Counted from the stretch's first letter, positions 44,158 to 52,627 are shown. The stretch is DNA of 64,000 nt from JBFLVU01 sp964589625 (GCA_964589625.1 CAZPSH010000003.1:109176-173175), one strand, 5' to 3'. Translations and numbers: made by a program. Notes: generated by a model from the letters alone, not told the origin.

Positions 44158-44931
44158 ATGGCGCTTCGCAAGGTGGTTCACATCGACGAAGAAAAGTGCG
44201 ACGGGTGTGGCGACTGCGTGCCGTCCTGCGCGGAGGGGGCGATTCGCCTGGTGGACGGGAAGGCGAGGCTCGTGGCGGACGTCCTGTGCGACGGCCTGGG
44301 CGCCTGCCTGGGAGAGTGCCCCCGCGGGGCCATTACCGTGGAGGAGCGCGAGGCGGAAGCCTTCGACGAGAGGGCCGTGGCGGCCCACCTGGGCCGAAGG
44401 GACCCCGTCCCCGCGGCTCCGTCCGCGGCGCCCCTTCCCCTCCATCCCCTTCCGGCCCACGCGGGGGGAGGGGGATGTCCCGGCTCCCGCACCCTCTCCT
44501 TCGGAGGGCCCACCCCGTCGGCAGTCGAAGCTCCCGCCGGTCCCTCCCCGTCGGCCCTCCGGCAGTGGCCCGTCCAGCTCCACCTCGTTTCCCCGGGGGC
44601 CCCGTACTTCCGGGAGGCCGACGTGCTGCTCGCGGCGGACTGCACGGCCTTCGCCATGGGAGACTTTCACTCGCGGTGGCTGGCCGGGAAGGCGCTCGCG
44701 GTGGCCTGCCCCAAGCTCGACCAGGGCCAGGAGATCTACCTGAAGAAGCTCGTCTCCCTCATCGACGAGGCGCGCATCAACACCCTCACCGTGCTCGTCA
44801 TGGAGGTTCCCTGTTGCGGCGGGCTTCTGCACCTCGCCTCGGAGGCCCTGCGGCTGGCCCGGCGCAAGGTCCCCGTCAAGCGCGTCGTGGTGGCCCTGCG
44901 GGGTGATATCCTCGAACAGGATTGGATGTGA
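44158..44931 (+). CDS. Ferredoxin-like iron-sulfur protein
   Basis: 257 residues. The first cluster motif is complete (CDGCGDCVPSC, Cys 14, 17, 20, 24). The second reads CDGLGACLGEC (Cys 44, 50, 54): its second Cys is Leu47, so a three-ligand cluster or none is expected. A variable Pro/Gly-rich linker (about 80-130) leads to a C-terminal domain with AVACPKLDQGQEIYLKKL and VMEVPCCGGLLHLA, which adds more potential ligands. The architecture recurs in anaerobes next to Crp/Fnr regulators and hybrid-cluster (Hcp) genes; no Hcp gene is present here. Probably transfers electrons to a reductase elsewhere. Confidence 0.8.
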   Translation: MALRKVVHIDEEKCDGCGDCVPSCAEGAIRLVDGKARLVADVLCDGLGACLGECPRGAITVEEREAEAFDERAVAAHLGRRDPVPAAPSAAPLPLHPLPAHAGGGGCPGSRTLSFGGPTPSAVEAPAGPSPSALRQWPVQLHLVSPGAPYFREADVLLAADCTAFAMGDFHSRWLAGKALAVACPKLDQGQEIYLKKLVSLIDEARINTLTVLVMEVPCCGGLLHLASEALRLARRKVPVKRVVVALRGDILEQDWM

Positions 44932-44955
44932 CGGACGGGAGGGAGTGATCGGGCG

Positions 44956-46374
44956 ATGCGGGCGCCGGCGGACGTGGCGAAGAAAACGAGGGCGGCGGGC
45001 TTGACGGAATTCGCGCAGGAGGAAGGGACGTCCGAGGCGGCGGAGGCGGGCTCGGGCGGATGGGCCGGGCGCGCGGCCCTCGTCCCCGCCGTTCTGTCCG
45101 CCTGGCTCGTGGGCGCCCACTTTCTCCGGACGGGCGGGCTGGGGATCGTGGCGGCGTGCGCTCTCTTCCCCCTCCTTTTCCTCATCCGGGAGGCTTGGGT
45201 GCGCCGCGTGGCGCTCGTCTTCCTCCTCCACGGGGCGGGCCTGTGGCTCTTCACGGGCTTTCGCATCGCCGCGGCGAGACAGGCGGCGGGGGAGCCCTAC
45301 CTCCGCATGGCCCTGATCCTGGACGGCGTGGCCTGCCTCGCCCTGGCGGCGGCGGGCCTCTTTTGGACACCTGCCCTGAAGAGGCGGTTCCGTGGGGCCT
45401 CCGACTCGGCCGCCCTCTCCTCGGGGGCCTTCTTTCTGACCTCGGGGCTCCTGCTCCTCCTCCACGCCAAAGCGCCCGCGGGGATGCTTCTCCTGGACCG
45501 GCTCTTCCCCGGTGGCGGCGTCCTCGAGGCCCTCGTGTTGGGCGCGTACGCCGCCGTCGTCGCCGGGAGGATGGCGGACCGGAAGGCCCAACCCGCGTGG
45601 CGCATGCGCGTGTGGACCCTCCTGTCCGTGGTGGTCCTCGGGCAGTTCGCCCTCGGCCTCGCGGGATGGGATCGGTTCCTATTGAATGCCGAGAAGATCC
45701 ACCCGCCCGTGCCGGCGCTCATCGTGGCGGCCCCCCTGTTCCGGGGGGAGGGCCTGTTCATGCCCATCCTGTTCGGGGCCACCCTCCTCCTCGTGGGCCC
45801 CGCCTGGTGCAGTCACCTCTGCTACATCGGGGCCTGGGACCTGAGGGCCTCGACGGCGCGCAAGCGCCCCCTCGAACTGCCCGCTTGGACGAAGGGGCTT
45901 CGGTGGGGTCTGCTGGTCGCCGTGGCGGGCGCGGCCCTCCTCCTGCGCTTCCTCGGCGTGCCGGGATGGATCGCGGCCTCGGCGGGCGTGGCCTTCGGCG
46001 CCGTGGGGGTGGTCCTCATGGTCCTCTGGTCGCGAAGGACGGGGACCATGGCCCACTGCACCGTCTTTTGTCCCATCGGCCTCCTGGCGAACCTGGGGGG
46101 CCGAATTTCGCCCTTCCGCCTGAAGATCGGGCAGATGTGCACCGACTGCAACGCCTGCATGCCCGTCTGCCGCTACGGCGCCCTCACCCTGAAGGACATC
46201 GCGGCGCGGCGGGCGGGCTTCACGTGCACCCTGTGCGGAGACTGCCTCAGCCGGTGCAAGGACGGCCAGATCGGGTACCGGTTTCCGGGGCTTTCGGCAC
46301 CGCGCGCCCGGAGCCTCTTCCTGCTCCTCGCCGTTTCCGTCCACGCCGTGTTTCTCGGCGTGACCATGCTGTAA
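44956..46374 (+). CDS. NapH/NosR-like membrane iron-sulfur protein
   Basis: 472 residues. About nine to ten membrane segments surround the paired cysteine motifs AWCSHLCYIG and HCTVFCPIGLLAN of the NapH/NosR/CcoG family. Two 4Fe-4S sets near the C-terminus follow (CTDCNACMPVC and CTLCGDCLSRC), then a last membrane segment. The first about 35 residues are a soluble charged extension. Such proteins pass electrons between the quinone pool and soluble iron-sulfur partners. It follows the ferredoxin-like gene by 24 bases and is presumably under the same FNR-type control. Confidence 0.85.
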   Translation: MRAPADVAKKTRAAGLTEFAQEEGTSEAAEAGSGGWAGRAALVPAVLSAWLVGAHFLRTGGLGIVAACALFPLLFLIREAWVRRVALVFLLHGAGLWLFTGFRIAAARQAAGEPYLRMALILDGVACLALAAAGLFWTPALKRRFRGASDSAALSSGAFFLTSGLLLLLHAKAPAGMLLLDRLFPGGGVLEALVLGAYAAVVAGRMADRKAQPAWRMRVWTLLSVVVLGQFALGLAGWDRFLLNAEKIHPPVPALIVAAPLFRGEGLFMPILFGATLLLVGPAWCSHLCYIGAWDLRASTARKRPLELPAWTKGLRWGLLVAVAGAALLLRFLGVPGWIAASAGVAFGAVGVVLMVLWSRRTGTMAHCTVFCPIGLLANLGGRISPFRLKIGQMCTDCNACMPVCRYGALTLKDIAARRAGFTCTLCGDCLSRCKDGQIGYRFPGLSAPRARSLFLLLAVSVHAVFLGVTML

Positions 46375-46426
46375 ATCCCGTTCTTCGCTCCTGGTGCGAA
46401 CTTGCGCGCTACGTAGGCCAAGCCGC

Positions 46427-46447
46427 CCAAGCGCCTGAGGCGCTTGG
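46427..46447. repeat. Perfect 9-bp inverted repeat
   Basis: CCAAGCGCC-TGA-GGCGCTTGG, 52 bases after the NapH-like stop. It lacks a T-run, so it may be a weak terminator or a protein/RNA structure. Confidence 0.5.
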
Positions 46448-46685
46448 CTTCGGCCGGGAGGCGCCGGTCTGAAAGGCGACGGTCCGAAAGGCTCTTGGGG
46501 CAAGGCGGCGTTCCGCGCCAGATTGCTGGGCACGCGATTCTTGACGGGACCTTCGCAGGTCTTTCTCCCCATCGCCCCCATCGCCCGGAGGCCCTTCGGG
46601 CTTCCCGGCCTGCCGGATGACCCTCGACCCACCCCCCTCCACGCCGCGCCGACGGCGCCGGACCTCCTGCTGGGTCAAGCGTCGC

Positions 46686-46740
46686 GGCCGGGGGCGCTCC
46701 AAGTATCCGAGTACGAGTCGGCCCCCGGCCGCTCCTTTTC
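46686..46740 (+). terminator. Long-loop hairpin with T-rich tail
   Basis: GGCCGGGGGC (46686-46695) pairs perfectly with GCCCCCGGCC (46721-46730) across a 25-base loop and is followed by GCTCCTTTTC. It may terminate the ferredoxin/NapH-like transcript. Confidence 0.4.
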
Positions 46741-46852
46741 CTTGCATGAGACCCACCGGCGTCGGGACGCCTCCCTTCTCCGCTTCGCTTCGAAGGCGAT
46801 GCATCATTGACCGGTGAGGAACCTTCGTCGTGGGATATGGCGTGAACACGCC

Positions 46853-47323
46853 CTAGGGCCTGGGGCGGACGCGCATGGAGCCGTCCTGGGCGGTGAGGAC
46901 CTCGACCTCCTCGCCGGGCGTGAAGGTCTCGCCCTGGGCCTGCTCCTGAACGATGGCGTACAGGGGACCCGAATCCAGGCGCACCACGATTTCGAGGCCC
47001 TGCCGGGTGGTGGCGTCCTGCTCGATGGCCGAGCCGGCCAGCCCGCCGAGGATGGCCCCCGCCACCGTGGCCATGGCCTGGCCCGAGCCGCCGCCCACGC
47101 CGGACCCGACGGTGGCGCCCGCCACGGCGCCCGCCAGCCCGCCGAGGCCCGAGCGCGTCCCCTCGATCTTCACCAGGCGGACGCTGTCCACGACGCCGCG
47201 CTGGACGGTCATGGGCAGGCGGGCGTCCGAGCGCCCGTAGGCCCGTCCCGACAGGCTGGACACGCAGGCGGCGGAGGACGCAAGCAGAGCGACTAACCCC
47301 ACGACGGCTGTCATACGACGCAT
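46853..47323 (-). CDS. Glycine-zipper 2TM-domain envelope protein (SlyB/PCP-like)
   Basis: 156 residues. A signal sequence ending LASSAAC (a weak lipobox) is followed by the glycine-zipper segment GGLAGAVAGATVGSGVGGGS and GAILGGLAGSAIEQDATTR, then a small beta domain (EIVVRLDSGPLYAIVQE). Members are outer-membrane lipoproteins or surface antigens. GGAGGTGATCCG precedes the ATG. It lies on the same strand as, and downstream of, the DUF4097 gene (104-base gap). Confidence 0.82.
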   Translation of the reverse strand: MRRMTAVVGLVALLASSAACVSSLSGRAYGRSDARLPMTVQRGVVDSVRLVKIEGTRSGLGGLAGAVAGATVGSGVGGGSGQAMATVAGAILGGLAGSAIEQDATTRQGLEIVVRLDSGPLYAIVQEQAQGETFTPGEEVEVLTAQDGSMRVRPRP

Positions 47324-47427
47324 CGGATCACCTCCAGGGGCGGAAGACGCCCGGCCCGCCCCGGCGCCGCCCCTCGGACTCGACTATACGCCGGAGCGGG
47401 CCGGAAAACCGTGAGCCGGGCCACAGG

Positions 47428-48363
47428 TCAAGGCGCGGAGGCAATGCGCACGTCGCCCGATCCCGTATCCACGCGCAGGTCCGCGGAGCCCGACCCGCCC
47501 GAGAAATCGAAGGAGCGGCCCCGCTCGTCGGCGGTGCCTGGAAAGTCACTGCGGACGCGGCCGGAACTCGTCTCCGCGGAGCCCGAGATCTTGGTCTCGC
47601 GCGGGAAGGTCAGGAAGACGTCGCCCGACCCCGTGTCGGCCACCACGCGGACCGCCCCGGGGGCCTTGCTCCAGACGGCCTCCACGTCGCCGGAGCCCGT
47701 GTCGAAGGAGGCCCGCCCCACGAGGCCCTCGGCGCGGATGGAGCCGGATCCCATGTCGCCGCGGAATTCCGAGGCCTCTCCACGGAAGTCCACGTCCCCC
47801 GACCCCGTGTCCACCGCCACCCGGTCCGCCGGAGCGGAAAGCCGAACCACCACGCGGCCGGAGCCCGTGTCGGCCTCCAGGTTCTTGCACGAGCCCTCGA
47901 TCCGCACGTCCCCGGAGCCCGTGTCCACGGTGAGGTCCCGCCCCGGGTTCTCGCCCTTGAGGACGATTTCGCCCGAACCCGTGTCCAGACTCAGGTCCAT
48001 TCCGGGGGGCAGGACCACGACCACCGAACCGGACCCGTTGAAAAAGCCCACGTGCCCAAAGGACTTGGGACGGCACCGGACGAGGAGCGTGTCGCCCGAC
48101 TCCTGGAAGACCGGGGCGTAGGCCGCCAGGGCTTCCTCCGCGTCCGAGGGCCAGGAGGTCAGCTCGGCGTCCACCACGACCGCCACCTCCGTGGCGCCCT
48201 CCTTCACCTTTACGGAAACGTCGTGAAAGGAGGCCTCCACCTTGAACGCGCCCCCGGGCTTGGGGGCGAAGCGGTGCTCCTTGTGAAGCTTGGCCGTTCC
48301 GGCCAGGGTGGAGAGGGCCATCAGGAATCCCGAGACGGCAACGAGAATCGCGCGCGTTTTCAT
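47428..48363 (-). CDS. DUF4097 beta-solenoid protein with DTGSG repeats
   Basis: 311 residues with a signal peptide (MKTRAILVAVSGFLMALSTLA). From about residue 125 the chain is built of about 20-30-residue turns, each with DTGSG (seven exact copies and one DMGSG), as in DUF4097 proteins (LiaG-like, bacterial adhesin-like beta-helices). An N-terminal region without repeats (about 25-120) precedes them. Expected outside the cytoplasm; a role in envelope stress is suggested for relatives. The start follows AGGGAG on the minus strand; the frame opens earlier but without coding character. Confidence 0.82.
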   Translation of the reverse strand: MKTRAILVAVSGFLMALSTLAGTAKLHKEHRFAPKPGGAFKVEASFHDVSVKVKEGATEVAVVVDAELTSWPSDAEEALAAYAPVFQESGDTLLVRCRPKSFGHVGFFNGSGSVVVVLPPGMDLSLDTGSGEIVLKGENPGRDLTVDTGSGDVRIEGSCKNLEADTGSGRVVVRLSAPADRVAVDTGSGDVDFRGEASEFRGDMGSGSIRAEGLVGRASFDTGSGDVEAVWSKAPGAVRVVADTGSGDVFLTFPRETKISGSAETSSGRVRSDFPGTADERGRSFDFSGGSGSADLRVDTGSGDVRIASAP

Positions 48364-48700
48364 GGGCGTTGTCTCCCTCGCGCGAAGCGCCTCCGGGTCC
48401 ATCGCCCGGCGGCCTTCGGACGTTGCATTAGACGCAGGCGCGGAGGAGCGGGTTTCAATCCCGTGCAGGGGTCCTCCAGGAGGACGGCGGGTGCGAGAAC
48501 CCCGCGCCCCTCGAAGCCGTAGGATCTCTTGCCGCGGCGGAGACGAGGAGGGCCGCCCGGCCACCCCCCAGACGAGGACCCTATGGGTCCGGGGGGTTGT
48601 GGCGCGTTTGGGGTCGGCGGTATCCTGTCCGCGGAGCATGTCCCGGTCCTGCGGGCCGCGGGGGGCCGGTTGGTTTGCTACTCGGCGTGGAGGAATCGGA
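48364..48700. other. Divergent intergenic region with a composite hairpin
   Basis: 337 bases between the DUF4097 gene and the secreted protein gene. It holds a stem-loop at 48563-48597: ACCCCCC pairs with GGGGGGT outside, GGACCC with GGGTCC inside, with a 6-base bulge. TATCCT at about 48630 could be the -10 of the rightward gene. Nothing else is recognisable. Confidence 0.45.
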
Positions 48701-49303
48701 ATGAAGGCACGGGTCCATTGGAGCAAAACGGCGGCGGTGTGCGTGCTCGGTGCGGTTCTCTGCGCGGGGCTTTCGGTGACGGCGGGAGTGAGGCTCGTGA
48801 AGGAGTGCGACGCGGCCCAGTGGCCCGCCCTCCTCCAGGAGCTCAAGGATATCAACCTGGACGCCAAGCCCTACTATTTCAGCAAGCGGTCGCGAAATTT
48901 CGACCACGAGATTCGCCTCATGACGCCCCTGGCCCAGACGGCGGGCTTCGTCCAACGGAACGAGAAGGACCCGGCGGCCATGACCCTGGAGCGGTCCCTG
49001 CCCTTCCTGACCTCGGGCGTGGTCACCCTGGAGGTCTCCTCCATGGCCCGGGGGAGGGAGCAGGCCGAAGCGGTCCAGGCGGCGCTGAAGACCGACGCCA
49101 AGTCCCTGACGCCCATCGCCAGCCAGCACGTGAACACGAGACTGCGCCAGGTGGGCTTCTACGCCGAGCCGTACTACCAGTCCTTGAAGACCTTCTCCTT
49201 CGACGCCGAGGACCTCGCCGGAGCGACCTTCCTCTCCATCGTCGTCACCGAACCCGAAGGGAAGACCCTCGAGATCGAGGTGGACCTCAAGAAGCTCCGG
49301 TAG
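48701..49303 (+). CDS. Secreted protein of unknown function
   Basis: 200 residues. A signal peptide (KTAAVCVLGAVLCAGLSVTA) is followed by a soluble domain with repeated charged helices (ALLQELKDINLDAKPYYFSK) and a C-terminal strand (LSIVVTEPEGKTLEIEVDLK). GGAGG lies seven bases before the ATG. I do not recognise the family. It is the last ordinary gene before the repeat-rich accessory region. Confidence 0.6.
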   Translation: MKARVHWSKTAAVCVLGAVLCAGLSVTAGVRLVKECDAAQWPALLQELKDINLDAKPYYFSKRSRNFDHEIRLMTPLAQTAGFVQRNEKDPAAMTLERSLPFLTSGVVTLEVSSMARGREQAEAVQAALKTDAKSLTPIASQHVNTRLRQVGFYAEPYYQSLKTFSFDAEDLAGATFLSIVVTEPEGKTLEIEVDLKKLR

Positions 49304-49320
49304 CCGGGCGCGTCGCTTCC

Positions 49321-49361
49321 GTTTCCCGTTTTTCGTCTCACGTCTCACGTCTCGCTTCTTT
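49321..49361. repeat. Degenerate TCTCACG heptamer repeat
   Basis: About five consecutive heptamers related to TCTCACG (TTTCCCG, TTTTTCG, TCTCACG, TCTCACG, TCTCGCT). The same unit recurs at 61040-61140 and 63931-63957. Confidence 0.7.
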
Positions 49362-49379
49362 TGGGAGGCGTCGCCAGAC

Positions 49380-49496
49380 GCCGATCTCCGTCCCCCAAAG
49401 GCCTCCCTTCCACGTAGGGGCGGCCCTCCGCGGCCGCCCGCTTCGAAGGCCTCCACCGTAGCGGCCCTTGCTTGCAAGGGCCGGCCCCTCGGCCGA
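49380..49496. repeat. Hairpin-rich intergenic repeat, copy 1
   Basis: Nearly identical to 49989-50108, with only a few substitutions and short C-run indels. It contains two inverted repeats, one around GGGGCGGCC/GGCCGCCC and one around CGGCCCTTGC/GCAAGGGCCG. No open frame is plausible across it. Confidence 0.85.
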
Positions 49497-49988
49497 CGCC
49501 AGCGTCGGCCGCTTCGAAGGCGTACCCCCGGCCCTTGCCCCTCTCCCTGGGTCGCGAGCTCGCTGATTCCCTGGTCCCTGGCTCTCCACCCCATCCGGCC
49601 CGGCGCCTGCGGCGCCTCCTCCGGGGCTCGGCCCGTTCCGTCGAAGCGCACGCGCTTCTCCGTCCCGACCCTTCGCCCCGTCCGCCCTGCGGGCGGGCCG
49701 GATTCCTCGGAGGCGACCGCCACCCCTGAACCGAGCCCCGCCCCTCACCCCCCAGAGGGCGCCGACGGCGACGGCCCTATTGCGGCGTCAGGCTACGGCG
49801 CCCGGGACGCTCCGCCGCCACGCTTACCCCTACCTTCGACGAGGCCCTTCGGGGGAACAGCGCTGGGTCTTGGTTCCAAGGAGCCCCGGTGGGAGGCCCT
49901 TCGAGGGTGCCCCGGATGCGCCGCCCTCGGGACGCGCCTCCCTCCCTCCGGTCGGTCGGCCAAACCGGGCCACGGACCCCAACCCGCC
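49497..49988. other. Region between the two repeat copies, no gene
   Basis: About 490 GC-rich bases with short tandem motifs (TCCCTGG near 49545-49580), several small palindromes and no convincing gene on either strand. It looks like accumulated repeat DNA. Confidence 0.45.
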
Positions 49989-50108
49989 GCCGATCTCCCT
50001 CCCCCCCAAAGGCCTCCCTTCCACGTAGGGGCGGTCCTCCGCGGCCGCCCCCCTTCGAAGGCCTCCACCGTAGCGGCCCTTGCTTGCAAGGGCCGGCCCC
50101 TCGGCCGA
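49989..50108. repeat. Hairpin-rich intergenic repeat, copy 2
   Basis: Second copy of the 117-120 bp element, in direct orientation, ending about 50 bases before the base composition falls at the edge of the methyltransferase island. Confidence 0.85.
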
Positions 50109-50161
50109 TGCGAGCATCCGCCGCGGCCACCACCTTGACTCCTTTTCCATTGTAGGCGTAC

Positions 50162-50316
50162 GCTCAACCTACCTTGAGGAAGCTGAGCCACAGTGGGCAA
50201 GAGCCAAGAGGAGGGAAATGTGGCAATACAAGACCAGACCCCATTGGCTCCCTTTGGGATTATCCGCCTTCTCCCAGTCGCATATCACCTCCTGAGTCGT
50301 CCACTTAGCGTTGGCC
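50162..50316 (+). repeat. Candidate attC-like recombination site (left)
   Basis: GCTCAAC (50162-50168) fits the RYYYAAC core of integron attC sites, and GTTGGCC (50310-50316) fits GTTRRRY except for one base. The inner arms show partial complementarity (CTACCTTGAGGA against GACTC-AGGAGG on the other strand, imperfect). At 155 bp it is longer than most attC sites. GTTGGCC is the exact complement of GGCCAAC found after the endonuclease gene, as expected for the two ends of one gene cassette. Confidence 0.35.
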
Positions 50317-50364
50317 CGAAAGAACAAGATTGAGAAACCGTATGACTTGTGACACCATGACCCC

Positions 50365-51690
50365 ATGAGAAGTGCCCTTGCATATCAGCCAGAGCTATTC
50401 GCCGAAGGGCCGGATGTCGCCATGACTCACGCACGGTTCAACGGGCGGTCCGGTGCGTTCGGTGACAACATGTCCTTGCCCGTTCATCGATGGTATCGGT
50501 ACTCGGCCGGTTTCTCCGCCGACTGGGTTCGCTCACTCATTCACGACCGGCGTTCGGGACCAGGCTCGTTTTCTGTGCTGGACCCGTTTGCCGGTGTTGG
50601 CACGACACTTCTCGCCAGCGAAGCAGAGCGCGTTCAGAGTTGGGGATTTGAAACCCACCCATTCATTCACCGGGTCGCGGTGGCAAAGCTTCGGGGGATT
50701 CATTCTGAACTTTCGACCATCCGCGACACATTCGACGAGTTTTTAAACCGCCTACCTGAAGCAGTCTCCGGGCTTCCCGAGGATGTGCCGGTGTTGTTAT
50801 CCAAGTGCTACACGACTGATTCCCTCGCCATGCTATTTACCATGCGCAACCTTTTTCTCGCGGAATGTGACAACAAGACACCCGAAAACGAATTGATCTG
50901 GCTTACCCTGACCTCCATTCTGCGGATGTGCAGCGGGGCTGGAACGGCGCAATGGCAATACGTGCTGCCCAACAAAAGCAAGTCAGGAGTGCAACTCCCC
51001 GTTGCGGCATTTCACGCTAAAGCGGCTGAAATTCTACAGGATGTCGAGTACGCCCAGCGCAATGCTTGGTCTTCCCAAGGCACAGTAATCCTCACCGATG
51101 CGCGTGCCCCTGTAACCAACTCGCAGATTCACGTCGATGCTGTCATCACATCCCCGCCATATCCAAACAACTACGACTACGCCGATGCTACACGATTGGA
51201 GATGACATTCTGGGGCGAAATCAACGGATGGGGCGACCTTCAACGCTCCGTTCGCCGACACCTTATTCACTCATGTTCCCAGCACGCCGCAGCGGAGAGA
51301 CTCGTACTTGATGACTTGCTGGCCGACCCCGTCCTTGATCCGATTAGAGAAGACCTTTCTACGGCGTGCAGAACACTGGCTGAAGTGCGCGAAACCAAAG
51401 GCGGCAAGAAGACTTACCACACTATGGCAGCAGCGTATTTTCGTGACCTTGGCTTGGTCCTTAAATCATTGCGCGGCCTCTGCCGTTCTGGCGGTGTTTT
51501 GTGCTTTGTCATTGGCGACTCAGCACCCTATGGAGTGTATCTAGATGTTGATGCATGGTTGGGCGAATTGGCCCTTAATGCTGGTTTCAAGTCGTATTCT
51601 TTCGAGAAGATTCGTGATCGTAATGTGAAATGGAAAAACAGAAAACATCGTGTGCCCCTCAAGGAGGGCAGACTTTGGATTGAGGGGTAA
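50365..51690 (+). CDS. DNA methyltransferase (N4-cytosine/N6-adenine type)
   Basis: 441 residues. The SAM-binding motif DPFAGVGTT is at 73-81 and the catalytic motif TSPPYPNNYDYAD at 262-274. Motif I therefore precedes motif IV by about 190 residues, which leaves room for a target-recognition region between them. SPPY suggests amino methylation of cytosine or adenine. A further strand, CFVIGDSAPYG, occurs late in the chain. GC content and codon choice differ clearly from the chromosome around it. It is four bases upstream of the candidate endonuclease gene, forming a restriction-modification-like pair. Recognition sequence unknown. Confidence 0.88.
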   Translation: MRSALAYQPELFAEGPDVAMTHARFNGRSGAFGDNMSLPVHRWYRYSAGFSADWVRSLIHDRRSGPGSFSVLDPFAGVGTTLLASEAERVQSWGFETHPFIHRVAVAKLRGIHSELSTIRDTFDEFLNRLPEAVSGLPEDVPVLLSKCYTTDSLAMLFTMRNLFLAECDNKTPENELIWLTLTSILRMCSGAGTAQWQYVLPNKSKSGVQLPVAAFHAKAAEILQDVEYAQRNAWSSQGTVILTDARAPVTNSQIHVDAVITSPPYPNNYDYADATRLEMTFWGEINGWGDLQRSVRRHLIHSCSQHAAAERLVLDDLLADPVLDPIREDLSTACRTLAEVRETKGGKKTYHTMAAAYFRDLGLVLKSLRGLCRSGGVLCFVIGDSAPYGVYLDVDAWLGELALNAGFKSYSFEKIRDRNVKWKNRKHRVPLKEGRLWIEG

Positions 51691-51693
51691 AGC

Positions 51694-52563
51694 ATGGCAG
51701 AATCTCCGTCCCATAAATTCGGGCAACTGATCGGCAACCTTCTGGAAGAACTGATTGAGCCGTTTCTCACGACATTTGCGAATCGCAACGGTCTGTATTT
51801 GGACTACCAGAAGAATTCACGCACGGCGCGTAAAGGGAAGAAAGTAACTTGGGAAGATCCATACGGCAACCTGCATGATCTCGACTATGTGCTTGAGCGT
51901 GGCGGTACTGATGCAGTTTTAGGAACCCCAGTGGCTTTTATAGAAGTAGCATGGCGTAGGTACACGAAACATTCCCGCAATAAGGCACAGGAGATTCAAG
52001 GTGCCATTTTGCCACTCGCAGAGAAATACTACTGGTCCAATCCTTTCCTTGGGGCGGTTCTTGCCGGTGTTTTTACGGAAGGCTCGCTCGAACAACTGCG
52101 ATCCCTTGGATTCCATGTTTTGTATTTTCCGTATGACACCATCGTTGCGGCTTTTGCATCGAGCAACATCGATGTTGCTTTTGATGAGAGTACGCCCGAC
52201 ACAGCATTCCGAAGGTGTGTTCAGCAAATCGAAATGGCACCGGTATCGGCAATGCAGGGGGCTAAGGACCACCTTGGAAATGCGAACAAGGCGAATATCG
52301 ACAAGTTCGTGGCATCGCTCAAAGAGCGACTTGACCGAATGGTTGAGAAAGTGATCGTAATTCCGCTATACGGACGCTCCAACGAATTCGCCACGATTGA
52401 CGATGCATTACGATTTCTTGATGGACATTCTGTTTACGAAGGCTGTGGGGACTTCCGAAAGTACGAGGTGTTCATTTCGTTCACTAACGGGGATCGGGTT
52501 GAAGGATCGTTCAAGGACAAGGCAAAGACTCGAGAGTTTCTGCAATTTGTAGCTAAACAATGA
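51694..52563 (+). CDS. Candidate type II restriction endonuclease (PD-(D/E)XK-like)
   Basis: 289 residues. The segment HDLDYVLERGGTD (61-73), followed by PVAFIEVAWRRYTKHSRNKA (79-98), has the layout of a PD-(D/E)XK nuclease core: an Asp, a hydrophobic strand, then E-x-(A)-W with a nearby Lys. The usual E-x-K Lys is replaced (Glu84-Val-Ala86), a known type of variation, with Lys92 or Lys97 as possible substitutes. It is four bases after the methyltransferase and shares its low GC content. Assignment rests on context and this motif; an inactive or non-restriction role is possible. Confidence 0.6.
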   Translation: MAESPSHKFGQLIGNLLEELIEPFLTTFANRNGLYLDYQKNSRTARKGKKVTWEDPYGNLHDLDYVLERGGTDAVLGTPVAFIEVAWRRYTKHSRNKAQEIQGAILPLAEKYYWSNPFLGAVLAGVFTEGSLEQLRSLGFHVLYFPYDTIVAAFASSNIDVAFDESTPDTAFRRCVQQIEMAPVSAMQGAKDHLGNANKANIDKFVASLKERLDRMVEKVIVIPLYGRSNEFATIDDALRFLDGHSVYEGCGDFRKYEVFISFTNGDRVEGSFKDKAKTREFLQFVAKQ

Positions 52564-52566
52564 ATG

Positions 52567-52627
52567 GGCCAACAACGTCCTGCTGCGTACGTCGCTTGTG
52601 CGCCGACGCTGATGCTGCGCGTTGGGC
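52567..52627 (+). repeat. Candidate attC (59-base-element-like) site
   Basis: 61 bp, starting four bases after the endonuclease stop. GGCCAAC is at the left end (R''-like) and GTTGGGC at the right end, a perfect GTTRRRY. Inner arms GCGTACG and CGACGC are partly complementary with one extra base on the left arm, as in attC sites. The next start codon follows 16 bases later, the usual spacing in a gene cassette. Confidence 0.5.

Larger units (their letters stand above)
46375..46852. other. Intergenic region with two hairpins and no gene
   Basis: 478 bases between the NapH-like gene and the convergent lipoprotein gene. It holds two inverted repeats (listed), short C-rich near-repeats (CCCATCGC, 46568-46584) and small open frames without ribosome sites or recognisable motifs. 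I see no RNA gene. Confidence 0.5.

Noticed and set aside
46409..46849. Small genes in the interval after the NapH-like gene
   Set aside because: Open frames on both strands lack ribosome sites, start in repeat-like C-rich sequence and show no motif.
47428..48363. Tandem DNA repeat in the DUF4097 gene
   Set aside because: The periodicity is in the protein (DTGSG turns); the underlying bases vary synonymously, so it is not a separate DNA element.
49304..50150. Coding genes in the repeat-rich interval
   Set aside because: Open frames run through the duplicated hairpin repeats in several phases and have extreme Pro/Arg/Gly composition.
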